The translations under genes and the position numbers were made by a program. The notes below the pieces were generated by a model that was given only the letters and a program-made list of their open reading frames with translations, was not told the origin of the DNA and searched no databases. A DNA stretch of 64,000 nt from Actinernus sp. WN-2022 (lineage: Eukaryota; Cnidaria; Anthozoa; Actiniaria; Actinernidae). Positions 11,398-26,300 of the stretch are shown piece after piece (the first letter of the stretch is position 1; every line of letters starts with the position of its first letter). The stretch covers positions 21,288,026 to 21,352,025 of the forward strand of contig JAOWCC010001751.1 of NCBI GenBank assembly GCA_030867875.1. Direction: 5' to 3'.

Positions 11398-14300
11398 ATG
11401 GCGGGTAGAGAGAACAGCGCTCAACAGTACTTGAAAAAGCACAGAATAATGGAACTTTTCGATAATCTAACGTCTCATATAATATATGAGAGGCCAGGTA
11501 AGGAGATATACTTCGTTTCTATTGAACTAATTCTTCCCGGATTCTTGCAGTTATTTAGTGTTTTGATGTTTTTTTTTGTGTGTTGTCACTTGTGCGAGTT
11601 TCACGATCATCCTGTAAAATTATGTAAGGTCCTGTGTACATGGAACCCTACTAGAATGGTTAAAAGATAACCCTCCTTTACATGCAATCCCGCCGAGAAG
11701 GACAGCTATAGCGTAAGGCATCACGGAATCGTTAAAAAATATTAAATAAACAAAATGGCGGGAAGTCGGTGTTTGGCGGAAAGCTCGATAATAGTATTTA
11801 AAATACGATTATATTTATCTCCTAAACCTTTCAACTGCCGCTTTTCAGTGTTGTAGTCTCTTGCTTTGCCATTTGTTGGTTCAAACTCGCCACAATCAGC
11901 CGATTATAAATGTACCGATCAATTCGAAACATCAACATCCCTCCCCCGGGTATTAAATTTTGAACTTTTGGAATTGAGGTTGTGCCAGTTCCCCTCCGCC
12001 AAGGCCAAAAATGTTGTTCAAATGCCCCATCCCATGGTCAGATTGGATAAGGCAGATATCCTCATTGTAGGCGATCGTTGAGTAGCAGCGTGTAAGAAAT
12101 TTATAAGCAGCATTTAAAAAAGCCAGGTAATCCCATCTACCCCCAATACATACCGGTAACAGAGTAATAAACTCATCAGCACAGGGGTAAGTACAAAAAA
12201 CTGACCCCTGGTCCATGGAACCCCTTGTGGACCTGGTCCATGGACTCCGTGTGGACCCGGTCCATGGACCCCCCCATGGACCCCCTATAAATTTTCTCAA
12301 ATTATAAAAATAATAATTTGTGAAACATTGACAGACATCGCACATTGCATTTCAGGGGCGTAAAATTAGACTTGTAAATTAAATCATTTCCGTCTTGCCA
12401 TGGGAGTTGAGCTGAATTGCATATATAAAAATTTGCTGTGGCATCCACAAACATTTGCTGTGCTACCATATAGCTCATGGATAGCACAACATTTGAATCG
12501 GACTTGACTCAGTGATAGCCGTAATTTTAGCCATCAGTTGCAATTTTGCACAGTCTGCAATACATTGTGTTTTAGACATTTTCATGATAAATTATAGAGG
12601 AAAACTAAGCTTCAAAAGGTTCCCATTGTCCTTGTCGAGGCAGGACGTTTGGCCCCCCCAAAAAATAGAAAAGTGTTATTCTTCCACTGAGCTGCCATAA
12701 GCAAAGTGACATGTCGACAGAGGACAGTCTTGGGTATAAAGTCATGCTGTTTGTTCACCATTGAGTTTCACTGTTCCCAATAATAAAGACCACAAAAATG
12801 AAATGTGCGATGTCGATCGATGTTTTGCAAAATTGTTTTTTTTAGAATTTGAGAAAATTTATAGGGGGGCCATGGACCGGGTCCACAAGGGAGTCCATGG
12901 ACCAGGGGTCAGTGTTTTGTACTTACCCTCGGCACAGTACTCGATAAGATCGGGAAAAATCAGTTACCCATTGGCCACTACGACTGACCGTTTTAGCAAC
13001 ATTGTAAATATCAAGGTACAGTTAGTGTATCTAAATTGTTTAACTTATATCATATGGTACGTATTTATTCACATAATCAGTAGCTTATTATTAAGTGTAA
13101 TCAGCCTGTAATTCAGTATATACATGTACACACTGCAAGAGGCGTGAATAAACTAATTATTATTATAATGCCCCTAGTGGGTACCCCTAGGACATAACTT
13201 ATTAATATTTAGCTTTAATCTTAAATCAGACATAATTGCCATAATAGCAACAGGTCTTCAAAATGTGCCCATGTCCAGTCAGTGGTAGAAATCGTGGGAG
13301 CAGTTCTAAAATGGTTTCTGTTCAAAAAATCTTCAGAAAAGAGTTTTATTAGTTTAGTCATCAAGCCAATCTTAAAAATCGAATATTGTGCTTTTCTGTT
13401 CAATGCTTTGAAGACAAAATTTTGAGTGAAAATTCAACTACAATGCAAAAATTGATTTCCGGCAAGTACTTCATGTAAATTCACACACGTACAAACGTTT
13501 TGCAGACCTATCCATAATAGCATAGTTAACCCTGGCAATGGTGGGCAGCATGAGTGTTACCCATACACACACAAGAAACACCACTAATACAATTATAATA
13601 GCCGTTATAAAATAGATACAAAAATCGATGGCCGCGACACCCCCAAGACAGATACCCCACACAAGCCCAGAGATCCACTGCTATAATACGACCAAAAGTG
13701 GGTACACTGTGTACATCCTGTATACCCCCTCACATTTGACCACAATATGGGATACTGCATGCATGCAGTTGCACTCTCTCAGCGGCACCACGGTGGGAAC
13801 ATGCACACCAACCCCAACCCCTATTGCCTCACAGCAGCAAAATGACAGAGTGAGAAGAAAACGTGCAACCCTGCCATGTCACCAAGGAAGAGTACAACCA
13901 ATCCCAAGTACTAGAAAATTGTCAATAACTTAGACATTACAAAATCTCTGAAATTGTCTGACAGAGGGATCATTAACAGCTGTAGCAGGTAGATTATTCG
14001 ATATAGGAAAAGTACGAACAAAAAAGGAGTATTTATAGGGATTTACAGTATAGGGTTTAAGTGATTAAATTTAAAGTTATGATTGCATCTTGTTGGAGCA
14101 GAGTTCAGAGTTACTTTGGGTGGAAAAGAGATATTTACAAAGTTGTTCTGGATTTTATAAAACATTGTCAGGTCGTTAAGTAAACGGCGGTCAGACAAAG
14201 ATGGCAACTTCAAATTAATTAGCATAGATGACACTGCTCATTCATTCAAAGTTGTAGTCGAAGAGACATTTTAATATAATAATTAATATTAATATAATGA

Positions 14301-17300
14301 TATTAGGATTATTAATTAGTAGTATTTTTAGTATTTATTGTAGGATTTGTATTTACTTTTTAAATACTTATTAATAATTACTATTATTATTATAGTAGAT
14401 GCACGGCTTGCATGAAAACCAACTTAATTGTAAACTAGTTGATGTATTTTTTTATGGTGGATAAATAAAGGTTATGATAATAATAATAAAACCTTCATAT
14501 ATAGAGGGTAAACACTAAATAGTGTATAGCACTAATAACCTTGTGGCCATCAATAGTTAGGTTACAATATATCTAAAAATTGAGATGTATCTAAATTATA
14601 TAATATTGACATAAAATATCTAGAAGCTAAAACAAGAGTTGTTGAGATAAGAATATACTAATGATGCTTGAATTAGAAATTGGCAAAACAATTAAATAAG
14701 TTCAAATTGACAACAACAACAAAAAAGATGACAAATGATTAACACTCAACATATAATATATGGATTAAAAAGTTAAAATAACTGCTGAGACGTAAATAAC
14801 AAATTATGGATTAAAATGTTCTAAAAACTGCTGGCTTTCAAGACACTTATTTCTTAAACAGTTCCTAAAAGACTTCATAGTCTGCTGATTCCTAATATTG
14901 ATAGATAAAGTATTCCATAACTGACATGTAGAAACTGTAAATATTCTACCTCCTTCAGTCTTATGTTTAAAAATAGGACATTAAATTAAATTAACATCAG
15001 TGAGAATATCGTGTAGTCCTTAAGTGTACATCACTGTTAATTAGGAGTGTGTTCATTAGGTAAGAAGGAACAGTGTGCTGCATGTGCTTGAAAGCCAACA
15101 CGCATTTAGTGATCTTGGCTTCTTCTTAGAATGGTATCCAATGTTAAGTCTGTTAAACAGCTTCACAGAGGAGGATCGAGGTTCAGCATCTAAAATTACT
15201 CTGGCAGCCCTCTTCTGCAGTCGCAGTATTCTATTTAGATTATCCTTGCTGTAGTTGTGCCACACCACATTAACCATGATGATAGATAGATAGATACAGA
15301 TATTTTTATTAGCTCCTTGTACAGCAGATGGTGCATTAGAATATAGCACTAATATAAAAAGATAATTGTATTACAGACCCATAACCATATTTTTAACAAG
15401 TCATAAAAAATGTTTTACTGATACCTTAACATATATTTATTTTACAGATATGACGAGATTAAAATCTATTATTGTAAAATTATTATGTCTTCTCTTCTTT
15501 TGAAACAGTCATAAACGTATTTACAATGTAGCTGATGGCAGCTTTTAGTAGTGTTTTTAATGGGTTGATTATTGTGAAAAATAGTTTTTGTCCATCATAG
15601 TCTCAGAGCATTTTTTGGTCTGTCCTATTGTTGAAAATAAGGCTTCTCTTAATTGTTATACATTGGACATTATATCAGGAAGTGCATTTCGTCTTCGATA
15701 TCGTTTTGACATTTCAAGCAAGTTCGTTCTGCAGCTTTTTGTATGGCCTTGTATATCTGCCCTTTTCTATTGCCAATTTGTGGTTAATTACTAATTCTTA
15801 GTCTAGTTAATTAGGGCAGTTCTATGTTTCAGATTTTTGACTTCTGTGATATAATTCTCATAGGTATAAGTTGTCTTTAATAAACGGTATGTTCTTAATT
15901 TATTCTGCTGTTGGGGTCTTTCTGTTGTCATTATGTACTTTGCTTAAAATTGTTGGAATTCATTATCTTTTAGTCCCTGTTTGACATGCTTGAGCCATAC
16001 TTTTTGTTGATTAATATTGTCTTGGTCATACCACAGGTTTCCGTAGCCACTGAAATAATATTTCTTTGATTTTGTTGCTCCATAATTCTTTGTTTCTCTA
16101 ATTTTTGGTCTCATGGTGTATACGGTAAGATAGTTTTGGGGCGTTGTCTGGATCGATAAGCTTGATCTAGAATTTTATACATCTGTACTTTGCATCCATA
16201 CTTAGGGGGGATCGGCCTAGCTCTGCACGACATGCGTTCTTGCTTGTGTATTCAGTTCCGACCCCAAGTAACATTTTACGAAATTTTATATGGACTGTCT
16301 CAGTCTATAATGTTTCTGTTTGATAATAATGGTTGATCGGCACCCCATACTTCGCTTCCATAAAGGATTATAGGTTTTACTAATGTGTTGAAAAGCGACA
16401 TGGTTAATGCGATATTTGTTCTGAAGAAGCGTCACATTTCCTTTCTAAGTTTCAAAGCACTCTATTAGCTCTTCTTTGCCTAAGCTGAAGTTACCATAGG
16501 TGAAGATAGGCTGAATTTCAGCCGTCTCCTCTGGTTCGTTCCTCCCGGTTCCTCCTCTCTCTCGGGAGGAACGAACCAGAGGAGACGGCTGAAATTCAGG
16601 CTAAGGTGAAGACCGAGTCGGAGATATTTGTAAGTTTTTGCGTTTTCTAATTCCTTACTTTTATAGTAAAAACAGTAATTGTTCATTGTTCTGCCATTAT
16701 TGTTAAAAATACAATGTATTAAAGCACTTTGGTTTTATCATAAATCACATCTAATTCAAATTCATTACAGAAGCTTTCTAGTTTGTTTGGGTAATTTTGT
16801 AGACCACTTGTATTTTTTGGCATAACAAGAGCCCATCTGGGCTTTCACTCGGGCCACATTAGATTGAAGATGAAATACACTTTCATTTGAAATCCTCTTA
16901 ATCCTCTAATATTAACCAAAGGGAATAATTATTAGCTGAATTTAGCAGTCTTTAGGAGTGGCCGGTAGCGCGGTGACTTTCATTCTCTGCTCCCCTAGTA
17001 TATATGTAATTTAATAGTTTTCTTTTTCTCGTATGTTGACCTTTTAATTTAAACACTACTTATTCGTTTAACACACTGCATTTGAGCAGGCATATATTCA
17101 TTGTTTTGAACCCGAGAATTAACCGTACTACCGTACTTCATGGTCCCTTTCTTTAGTAGTGGGTTGTCGGTCAGGTGATTGTAAACTCTCGTCATTTAGC
17201 ACAGAAAATGTATTCTGATGAATAGGGATCGGGTTGTGATGTAAGAAATATGGCTCTTGAACAAACTGATAAGCTTCAGTAGGTTGGGTAGTCTCGGAAC

Positions 17301-20300
17301 ATTGTCTTCTTTTTTGTATTCTTGATTTTTTTTTTTAAGTTTGAAAGTCGGATCTCAGCTTTATTATATCCGCTTTCAACTCGCCATTTTCAACTTCTAG
17401 GTCAATAATATATTCGAGATGACAGCATCTTGATTTCGGTCTTGTATATATTATCTTGCTGCACTAATTTGTCTTCCAAATGACTGGGTTTGGTTTCTTG
17501 ATTCGTGTTTTGATGTGACGAGAGTAAGAATTAATTACGCATATCAGTTAGGTCAGCCTCCATGTTACAAATCAAGGTCGTTAAAGCAGCGAGAGAGTTC
17601 TTATTGCGGGCTAACAAATATTTTTATCCTCGTGAAGAATCTAAAGAATTCCGTCTCTTCCGGTTTGAATTTGACTCATGTGTATGTTGCTTTTGGAGTT
17701 TCAAGGATATGTTGATCCAAAACTACAGGCTCTTGGGGTTTTTCATTGACTTGTGAACTTGCAGGCTCTGTAATTTGTTTTGTTTTCTTAGTACTGAACA
17801 TAAAGTGTTGAACATGTTCATGTTATCAAGCATGTCGCGCGTGACCTCTGTTTCTTCGTTCATCAAGTTCTCTACTTTCATCTGTAATCTGGGAAACTCT
17901 ATCTTTGCCCATGCCTTGGCACATAACTATTCCTGTTGTTAAGTAGACGTGGATGATTATAAGTAAAATCCTTCGACAGCTTGTACCGTTTCCGCTAGGT
18001 CAATATCCTCGCTGGAACGAAATAACTTGATCTCAATACTCTCTGATCCAACTTACGGTAAATTGAAATCTCTGACAGTTTTTAAGAGACTCATAATATT
18101 GATCTTGAAGTGCCTTCACCCAAAATAAGATGTTCTCCTCGGATGTTTTAAATGCAGCACAGCGAGCCGATGGCTTATAGATTCCAATATCTATTTCTTC
18201 GAATTTTAGCTTTCCGGATCCTGGCCCCTACACTGGCTTCAGGTCGTCGTATGTGTCGTATAATAAAATCACTGGCCATCTGGGTAAAAAACGCGGTCCT
18301 TCGGCTCCGACAATAGCGCCAGTTGAAATATATTGAGCCTGTTGGAAGGCTTTCGCACGAGTGAAGTTAAATAAAACATTAAACTGGCTTACATTTGAGA
18401 GATGAGACTCCATATTAGAGAGAAAGTTCCTCGCGGGTCCTCCGCCATCTTTCTTTACTGTATTAAATTATGTAAATAAATTAACCTGGCGATTGTTGCG
18501 TGATCAGCACAGTGCAATCTGATTGGTGTGAATTTGACCTTTAACGCATGCGCAGAAATTTTGCGACACCCAACAAAAATAAATAAAAAAATAACGACTT
18601 GCATTTTAAGACTCGGTGCTGCCACAGGCAGCCCGAGTAATAACTAAATCGTCTGCATATAATAGGCAACTTAGTGGTTCATTACCGGCCGTGATGATGT
18701 CATTATTGTTCGCATCATTTCTCTGTCTCTGGGAGATAACATGCACCCTTCTTTGACGCCTCTGTAACATCTAAAAACAGGCGTTACCTTATTGTCCAGT
18801 TTAACCGACTCTTTGTTGGTTTTGACTCCTTGAGCTACGATGTATGACCGTTGTATGTCATTCTAGGGTATGCTCGTATGCCGTCTCGTTTGGGGTTGCT
18901 GAAATCCCATCTTTGCTTTTAGGTTGCTTACCAGTTTGGTGCCTATTTTATTGTTCAAGTGTAATTCGTTATAGAAATTTAGAGGGTCTCTTCGGACTCA
19001 ACATAGCCCGAAAAGAATTATGGGTACAGAACAATTAACGTTTTGACAGCAAGCATCCGTGGAGTTCCCTCAAGATATTTATAGAAATCTTCAGGCAAAA
19101 CACAAGTAAGCCCCGATACGACTATCTAAAGTTGGAAAGCTCAGACCATGAAACTTAACGAAATCAACTTATTAGCTCGACAAAATTAACAGTTCAGTTC
19201 GCCTGAAGATGTGACTGTGTAAATCTCCAGCGATAACAAATCACATATTTGCCAAACAGTTCTTCATTTAACCATGAGTTAAGCCGGCGACTTAATAGTG
19301 CCCTTTGACACAGCACTTCACACAAAGTCACTCTTTCGAAATGTTAGTCTGTTATTCCCACTAGAATCTCCGCTCTTCAACGTTTCAGTGTCGTCTCCTG
19401 CTTGGTTTCTGAGGTGAAAGAGAAATAATCCTTCTTAAAGCCTTATTTTATCTACGGAAAGTATTTTCCCGCCAAAACTTAAAATGTAATAGCGCGTGCG
19501 CTCCTCGAAATAGCCTTCTTACCCCCACCCCTCGAAATAATAAACAATTATAACAAATGTATTTTCTATAGAAACAGCTTGATTACTTGCTTGTTCTGAG
19601 CTGTCATGGACGCCTCTTTCATCTGAAAGGCTCTCTTAACTAGAGAGAAAGGAAATGCAGGTTTTTCTCTAATTTTTTGTTTTTGAAATTGTCACTGACG
19701 CTCCCTTTGTACACGGCCCTTCAATTGGTATAGCCAATTCCTTGCTGTAAATGCAGACATTCGTCTCTTTGTCGCTGGGGTACATCTCAACTTGCCAACA
19801 TCCACTGCTGAGATCTAAGGTGGAGAACCACTTCGATCCTGCCAATGCGTCAAGCGAGTCATCGATCCGTGGAAGAGGGTACATTAGTCCCTGATGGTTA
19901 ATATCACTACATGAGCTTACGGTAATCGACACAAACCCGTGTCGATCCATCTTTCTTTTTGACGAGGACAATCGGTGATGCCCATGGACTGGATGATGGT
20001 TCTATAACTCTTTCTCAAGCATTTGCTGAATGTGTTCCTTGGCTTCCCATCTCTTGTGCATTGACAGATGCCTGGCCTGTTGTCGAATTGGTCTGGATTC
20101 CCCCATTTGGATCTGATGCTGAGTCATCCCGGTTCTTCCAATACTACCAGGGCAGCTTGAGAATATGTTGCTGTATTAATTCACACAGCAAGGCAGCTAT
20201 CTCCTCTTTCTCCGGTCCCAGGTTTTCGAGCTGTATATCAACAGGCTGGAACCACCACATTACCATTGGTGTGGACTTTCTCTGGAAGCTGGCTTGGGCG

Positions 20301-23300
20301 ATGGCACATACTAACATTCTTCTCCTTCCACTTGAAGACAACTTTACTAACAGGCTCACGCCATGCAGCTATATAGTGCCTTTGTACATGGATCTGAGGA
20401 GTTAAGAACATGTAATGGCACAATTTAACTGTCCATTTCAATCAGAGTCCTTGCCAGAAGTAGATGGTTATTTTCAATGAGGTGGGTAGTTGGTTCCAGC
20501 AGCCCGGCAGCATTGGTCGTATCGAAGTCCAATATGCTGCCAGGCACAACAGTGATTTCACTGACCACTACATGGTAGCATGTTGGGGCTACAGTTACAG
20601 GTTTGTGGTCCACCGCAGCTCCTACAGAGATAAGCTCGTATTGACCCTCCTGTATGCATGACCAGCTAGTATCCTCTCTGGCTCTATATCGGCTATCCAT
20701 ACCTGATGATCCCCTTCAGTTGTCCCCACCTGAAGTGAGAATGTGCCCAGGTAGATGAACGGTAGGAACTCCCATCTGCAAGCACTATACCTGGACCCCC
20801 TGATTGAGTCCTGTCAGAGTATGGTTATGTTTGCTCCGGTATCGACCAGAAACGTGACTGGAACCCCTTGTATAAGTCCAGTAACAAACATGTCATTCTC
20901 GTTCTCCATTAGTGTTCCTGATTTTGCAGATGGTATTGGGGAATGTACTGGTTGTTTTGCCGAGTTCTGGTCCACGAACTCGACAAGATCCTGTTTCCCT
21001 GGAACTGTTTAGGAGAAAACTTCAATGGAAAAATGAAGCAATATATATCTTTAAAAAGTGACATCATGATAGAAGCTAGATAATCTCTGAGTGACTAAGT
21101 CCGAGTTCAACTGAGTCCCTCAGCCCAAAAAGCGAACTGTTCAAATGACAAATGGAAGAAAACCAACAAGTTTGTAACCTGACAGCAAGAAAGTTGTGCA
21201 CAGAGGAATGCTTTTCAAAAATTTGTCCTGTCATCAGAGAATATATGACGCACAGAGGGCGAGGAAATTAAAAGTGCAAAAATGGCTTAATGAAACTACT
21301 CTGACTGACTCTATGTAATGCAACTTAGGTTTAGTCACACTGTGCCGTTCTCATGCCAAACAAAAACTATATTATTAATAATACAAGCACAGTAAAACCA
21401 GATCAGAGTTCACACCAAGCAGAATTATTCCTAACATTAATAAATTTGTGGATATCCTATGGATTTTCATAATAACTTTTGTTCAGGTGCCTCAACGTAC
21501 TGAACAAAAACGAGTGGACTGCATGTACATGATATCTATTTGTTTATTGATATACCGGTAATTTAAAGGACCGTCTACATATGCTTAGTGCACCACTTAG
21601 CATCCACTGGATGTTAACTGGTGGGACCCCCTCCGGGTTTCTGGAAAACCCGAATAGCGAATAGCGCAAATAGTGCGAATAGTCGCGAATAGTGGCGAAT
21701 AGTAAATATAAATTAAAGATTAATACTTACAGAACGTAAGTCCTTCAACGAGTATGAACCTAGACGAACCTGATGGGAGAATCACAGTCAGTGTCAACAT
21801 TCGCCATTTTGTTTTCCTCGTGTAACTCAGTTCCATGGATGGGTTACCTGTGGCACTCGAAAGCGAGGCTAATCACGGCGCATGAAGCGGAAATCGTTAG
21901 AAGGCAACTTTGCCGAAATGTTGGAGAACATAAAAAAACAGTAAACGTTTTCTACTTACGTCATCGTGCACCTGACAGACCTAGTTGGGTTCCCTGTGGC
22001 CTCCGGTTTAGGCCAGCGATCACCAAAGACCGCCTGGGAATGCTTCGAGTTTGTAGACATTTCTTTTTATAATTTTTTTCGGATAGCGTGTTTTCAGTTT
22101 TCCATACATTTCTCTGTAAATTTTCCAGCGGACTTTGACTCGTTGTTACAGACAAATGTATGGTAAACTGAAAACACAATTGCACGCTTTCCAGCGCAGC
22201 TACATCCATCAAATTTTAATAAGTTTTAAAATAATATTTTACCAGACAGTGAATATTTCAGAAATTCGATTTTACTGAAATTATTTGGCACAGGATTCAC
22301 ATACAAACACTGTATTTCGCGCCATGTTTGCACTCCTTTAAAAAATGAATTTCTATAACGGGACCTGAAACAACCATAGGGGCTGATCATGAAAGCCAGG
22401 TCCCGGCTAATCCATAGATGAAATTGGAATTTAGCGTGTTGGTTTTTGTGGAGGGAGGAATACAGGAGGACCCGGAGAAAAATTCTCGAAGCAACTGGTC
22501 TATTAAATTGAGAAATTATAATAGACCCTTTCAGATTGCCTGTTTGTTGCCCCATTTCAGACAACGTGATATTTCTCCAGAGGATTAAATTCAGTACTTT
22601 GTTTTTCAATTATAGAAATTGGTTCATTTCCTCTTGGGATACAGAACTGAAACAAAAAACGCATTTAATGCTTACTCAAGGGAAAGGTCACGTGGTCTGA
22701 AATGGGCAACAAACAAGCAAGCTGAAAGGATACGCTATCCAAAAAAAAATTCGGCGCAAAAAAGAAGAAAGAGCTAAAAAGAAATAGCTACAGCACGAGG
22801 AATTCCAAGGCGGCCTTTGGTGAAACCCAACTACGTCTGTCAGGTGCACGATGACATATGTAGAAAACGTTTGCTGTTTTATAATTTTCTCCAACATTTC
22901 GGCAAAGCTGCCTTCTAACGATATCGATTGGCCTCGCTTTCGAGTACCACAGGTAACCCATCCAAAGAACTGAGTTACATGAGGAAAACAAAATGGCGAG
23001 TGTTGACAGTGTGATTCTCTCGTCAGGTTCGTCTAGGTTCGTACTCGTTGAAGGACTTACGTTCTGTAAGTATTAATATTTAACTTATATTTACTATTCG
23101 CCACTATTCGCCACTATTCGCCACTATTCGCGCTATTCGCTATTCGCTATTCGCTATTCGGGTTTTCCAGAAACCCACCCCCTCCCTCTTTAACAGCCAT
23201 ATTTTTGCTCCAATATTTTAGTCTTATAATGCCCCACACTAACGTCCATGGCTGGAGCCCCCTAAATGTCTAGTGGACATTAATATAAATTTCTTTTTGT

Positions 23301-26300
23301 AGATGTGTGCAAGCAAGCACACATTCTACTATGAAACACTCATTTTCACACTTCTAGGGATGCTTTTGCAATATTAGATTGGGTAGACTAGCTACTATAG
23401 GTAGCCAGGTCAACAACAAGGTTTTAGGGCTAAATTATGGCTAGAGTTCACAAGTATAATAAACATGTGAGTTTGTTTGTGTTTATCATAATACATTGTA
23501 CATAGAGGTAATAAATTTGTTATACTGAAAGTTGTGTAATATGGCTGGGTATCTGTTTTCACATGCTGAAAGCCGATTGGCTAATTTACTCAATCAGCCC
23601 CATTTTGATTGGCTCGTACTCTTACAAAACCTTTCATGTGTTGTGTTAAATACGCTCGTATATTTGTACTTGTTTTATCTCGTATTTGCACTCGAAAATG
23701 CCAATTTGTATAATAAAACAGCTAAGCCAATAATAATAAAACCCTAACTGTTTGCTTTTATTTTAAATAATGTATTATTTGTTTTATTTTGATAGAGGAT
23801 CCTAAAGTCTATACGTGTCATTACTTGGAAAAGCTCAGAGATGCACGGACAGCTCAAAGAAATTACCCTTGTTTGTTTGATGACAGCAACATTAGGTCAT
23901 TATTTGGCATGCTAGATGTTACTGGGAAGGGCTATATTACTTACGAACAGTACAATGAAGGTAAGGAATCTTGGAGGATTAGCCATCAAGGGTTAATATA
24001 TAAACTTAGTTAGGTACGTGAGAAAGGTTGCGTACATGACTTTGTAGATAGACTAATTTATTTGACAGACAAACCATAATTGAATTTGTGGTCAGTAACA
24101 ATTTTAGCCAATCTTGTGATGTAATATGTACATTTATAATATAGATACGATAGTACGCGCGCTCTGATTGGCTAAGAAGCCATGTTTTATCAGAGTATAT
24201 AACATGGTTAGCCGTGTTATATAGTTTTCAACTGGCGGTTTCCTTTCATCGTGCGCGTAAATCTATATTATAAAACAGATAAAGAAGCCTTAAATCCATG
24301 TTTTATACTATCATAAAACACTCTGGTCATTTGAGAACACTCTAGAAATGTTGAAAGCACGCGCCTTCGGCTTGTGCTTTAACATTTCTCTCATGTTCTC
24401 AAATGCCCATCGTGTTTTATGATAGTATAAAACATGGCTAAGGCTTCTTTATTTGTTAAATACGTGGCCAGAAACATATAAGGGAGTTGAATTGTGAAAC
24501 AGCAGCTGCATGCCCTGGATTATTCAGTGAACAATAAGTACCATATTTGTATAATACAGTCTAGTCTAGTCACAGGACCCAGCTGCCATGTTATTCCATA
24601 TATGGTCAATTTTTATTTGTTGAATAATCCAGAGCATGGCACTTAAGCCAAGTATGGGCATTACACATTTCAATTCCCTTATGTTTCTGACGTGGCTCAA
24701 TCATCCAGGAGGGAAGTGAAGTCTTCCATTCAACCTGTAAATATCATGTTCAAGCCAAGTTTATCACCCCTGCATGTCTCCTTTTTTGAAGCCGCTTCCT
24801 TTTTCTTTTATTCATTCTGATCATGAATAACTGGTTGGGAAATATCATGGATTTACTACATGAAGCACTAGAAAAAGTGACAAGAAAGCTCACCACACAA
24901 TGGCGACCAAACATCCTCAAACTCATTCAATTGTTCTTTCGCTACTCTTACTCTCATAAAACATCTCGCTTTTATCTAGTTCTTCTTGTTCTCCTCATTC
25001 ATCCTCTTAGTTTTTATTTCTAGTTTTAATTTTATAATAATTATAGTTTCACTTTTCCATATAATATTGATCATAAACCCAGATATTCTTCTTTTCTATT
25101 AATCTACATGTAAACAGTAGCCAACTCGAAAGCTTATGCTACTGTATGCGCACATATACAAAAATGTAGTAACTGACCTCTGATATTATTTCAAATTGAA
25201 TTCCTGTATGCTATATCCTTCAATTTCTTTTATTTATAATTTCGTATTTTTCAATGTCAGAAAAATTAAAATGGCTGCACCTTTTATTTATTTTTTAAAA
25301 TCTGGACAATAAACATGTTTTTTACTTGCACATATTGGAAGAGACACTAAAACTGACAAGTGACAATCTTTTATGTTCAAAGAAATTCATTCTGATTACA
25401 TAATATTAATAACTTTATTTACATGTCTAGTCTTCTAACTGACCCTAGAAAGGGTGTACTAATCGGAGACACAGATTACCGGTATACTCAGTCAAATTGG
25501 AATTTGGGTTGGTTTTTGAGGAGGGAGAAAAACTGGAGAAAATTAAACCCTTGGAGCAAGGGCGAGACACCAACAAACTCAACTCATGCACATATGATGC
25601 AGAGTCTGGGAATCGAATCTGTGTCACAGAGGTGAGAGGCAAAGCACTAGCTGTGCCACCCTGGCTTCCCATAATATGTCTTATGTAATGTCTTCACAGG
25701 TCTAGAAACCCTCGGCATTGAGAAATTCAATAGAAACCCGGTTGGAGCGGACATGGACAAAATTAGCACAGAATGTTTCCTCAAGGAAGCGTAAGTACCA
25801 CAAAAGTTGATGTACTTCAAGACATTAACCCTTTCAGCCTCAAAAATAACATCCAAATTCTCCTTACTGATCTTCATACATTTCTTGTGGTGTCAGTTAA
25901 GAGAATATAGTGTTACATTAAAACAATGCTTTTCCAGTTTCAATATAAACTCTGATATTCTCATGACCTGCCTGCTTCATTTTGTTCTGGTATCATAAAG
26001 AGAAGTTAGTTGTTAATCACCCTTGAGGATAAGGGTAACAACTATAAGCTAAAGTCTATAAAATGTTTAGTGTCTGATTCAGCACTTGATTTTAGGTTTT
26101 TGCAGAAAATGGAACAACCTTGGCTCTCTTTGCCATTCAGAACCCAACCCTTCCTGCCTCTCCCTCCCCTCTCCTGTGCATAACAAAAGGCAAAAAATGT
26201 ACTTCATTTCTTTCTTCCTCTGCCTGTCAATTAAAACCGGTTCTTTTTTGCAAAGGTGTTGCCATAAAATACAAATGATTCCTATCTTTTTATTAGGAGA

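Noticed and set aside
13471..13933. Hydrophobic minus-strand frame and overlapping plus-strand frame
   Set aside because: Antisense to each other, no splice partners, no family features.
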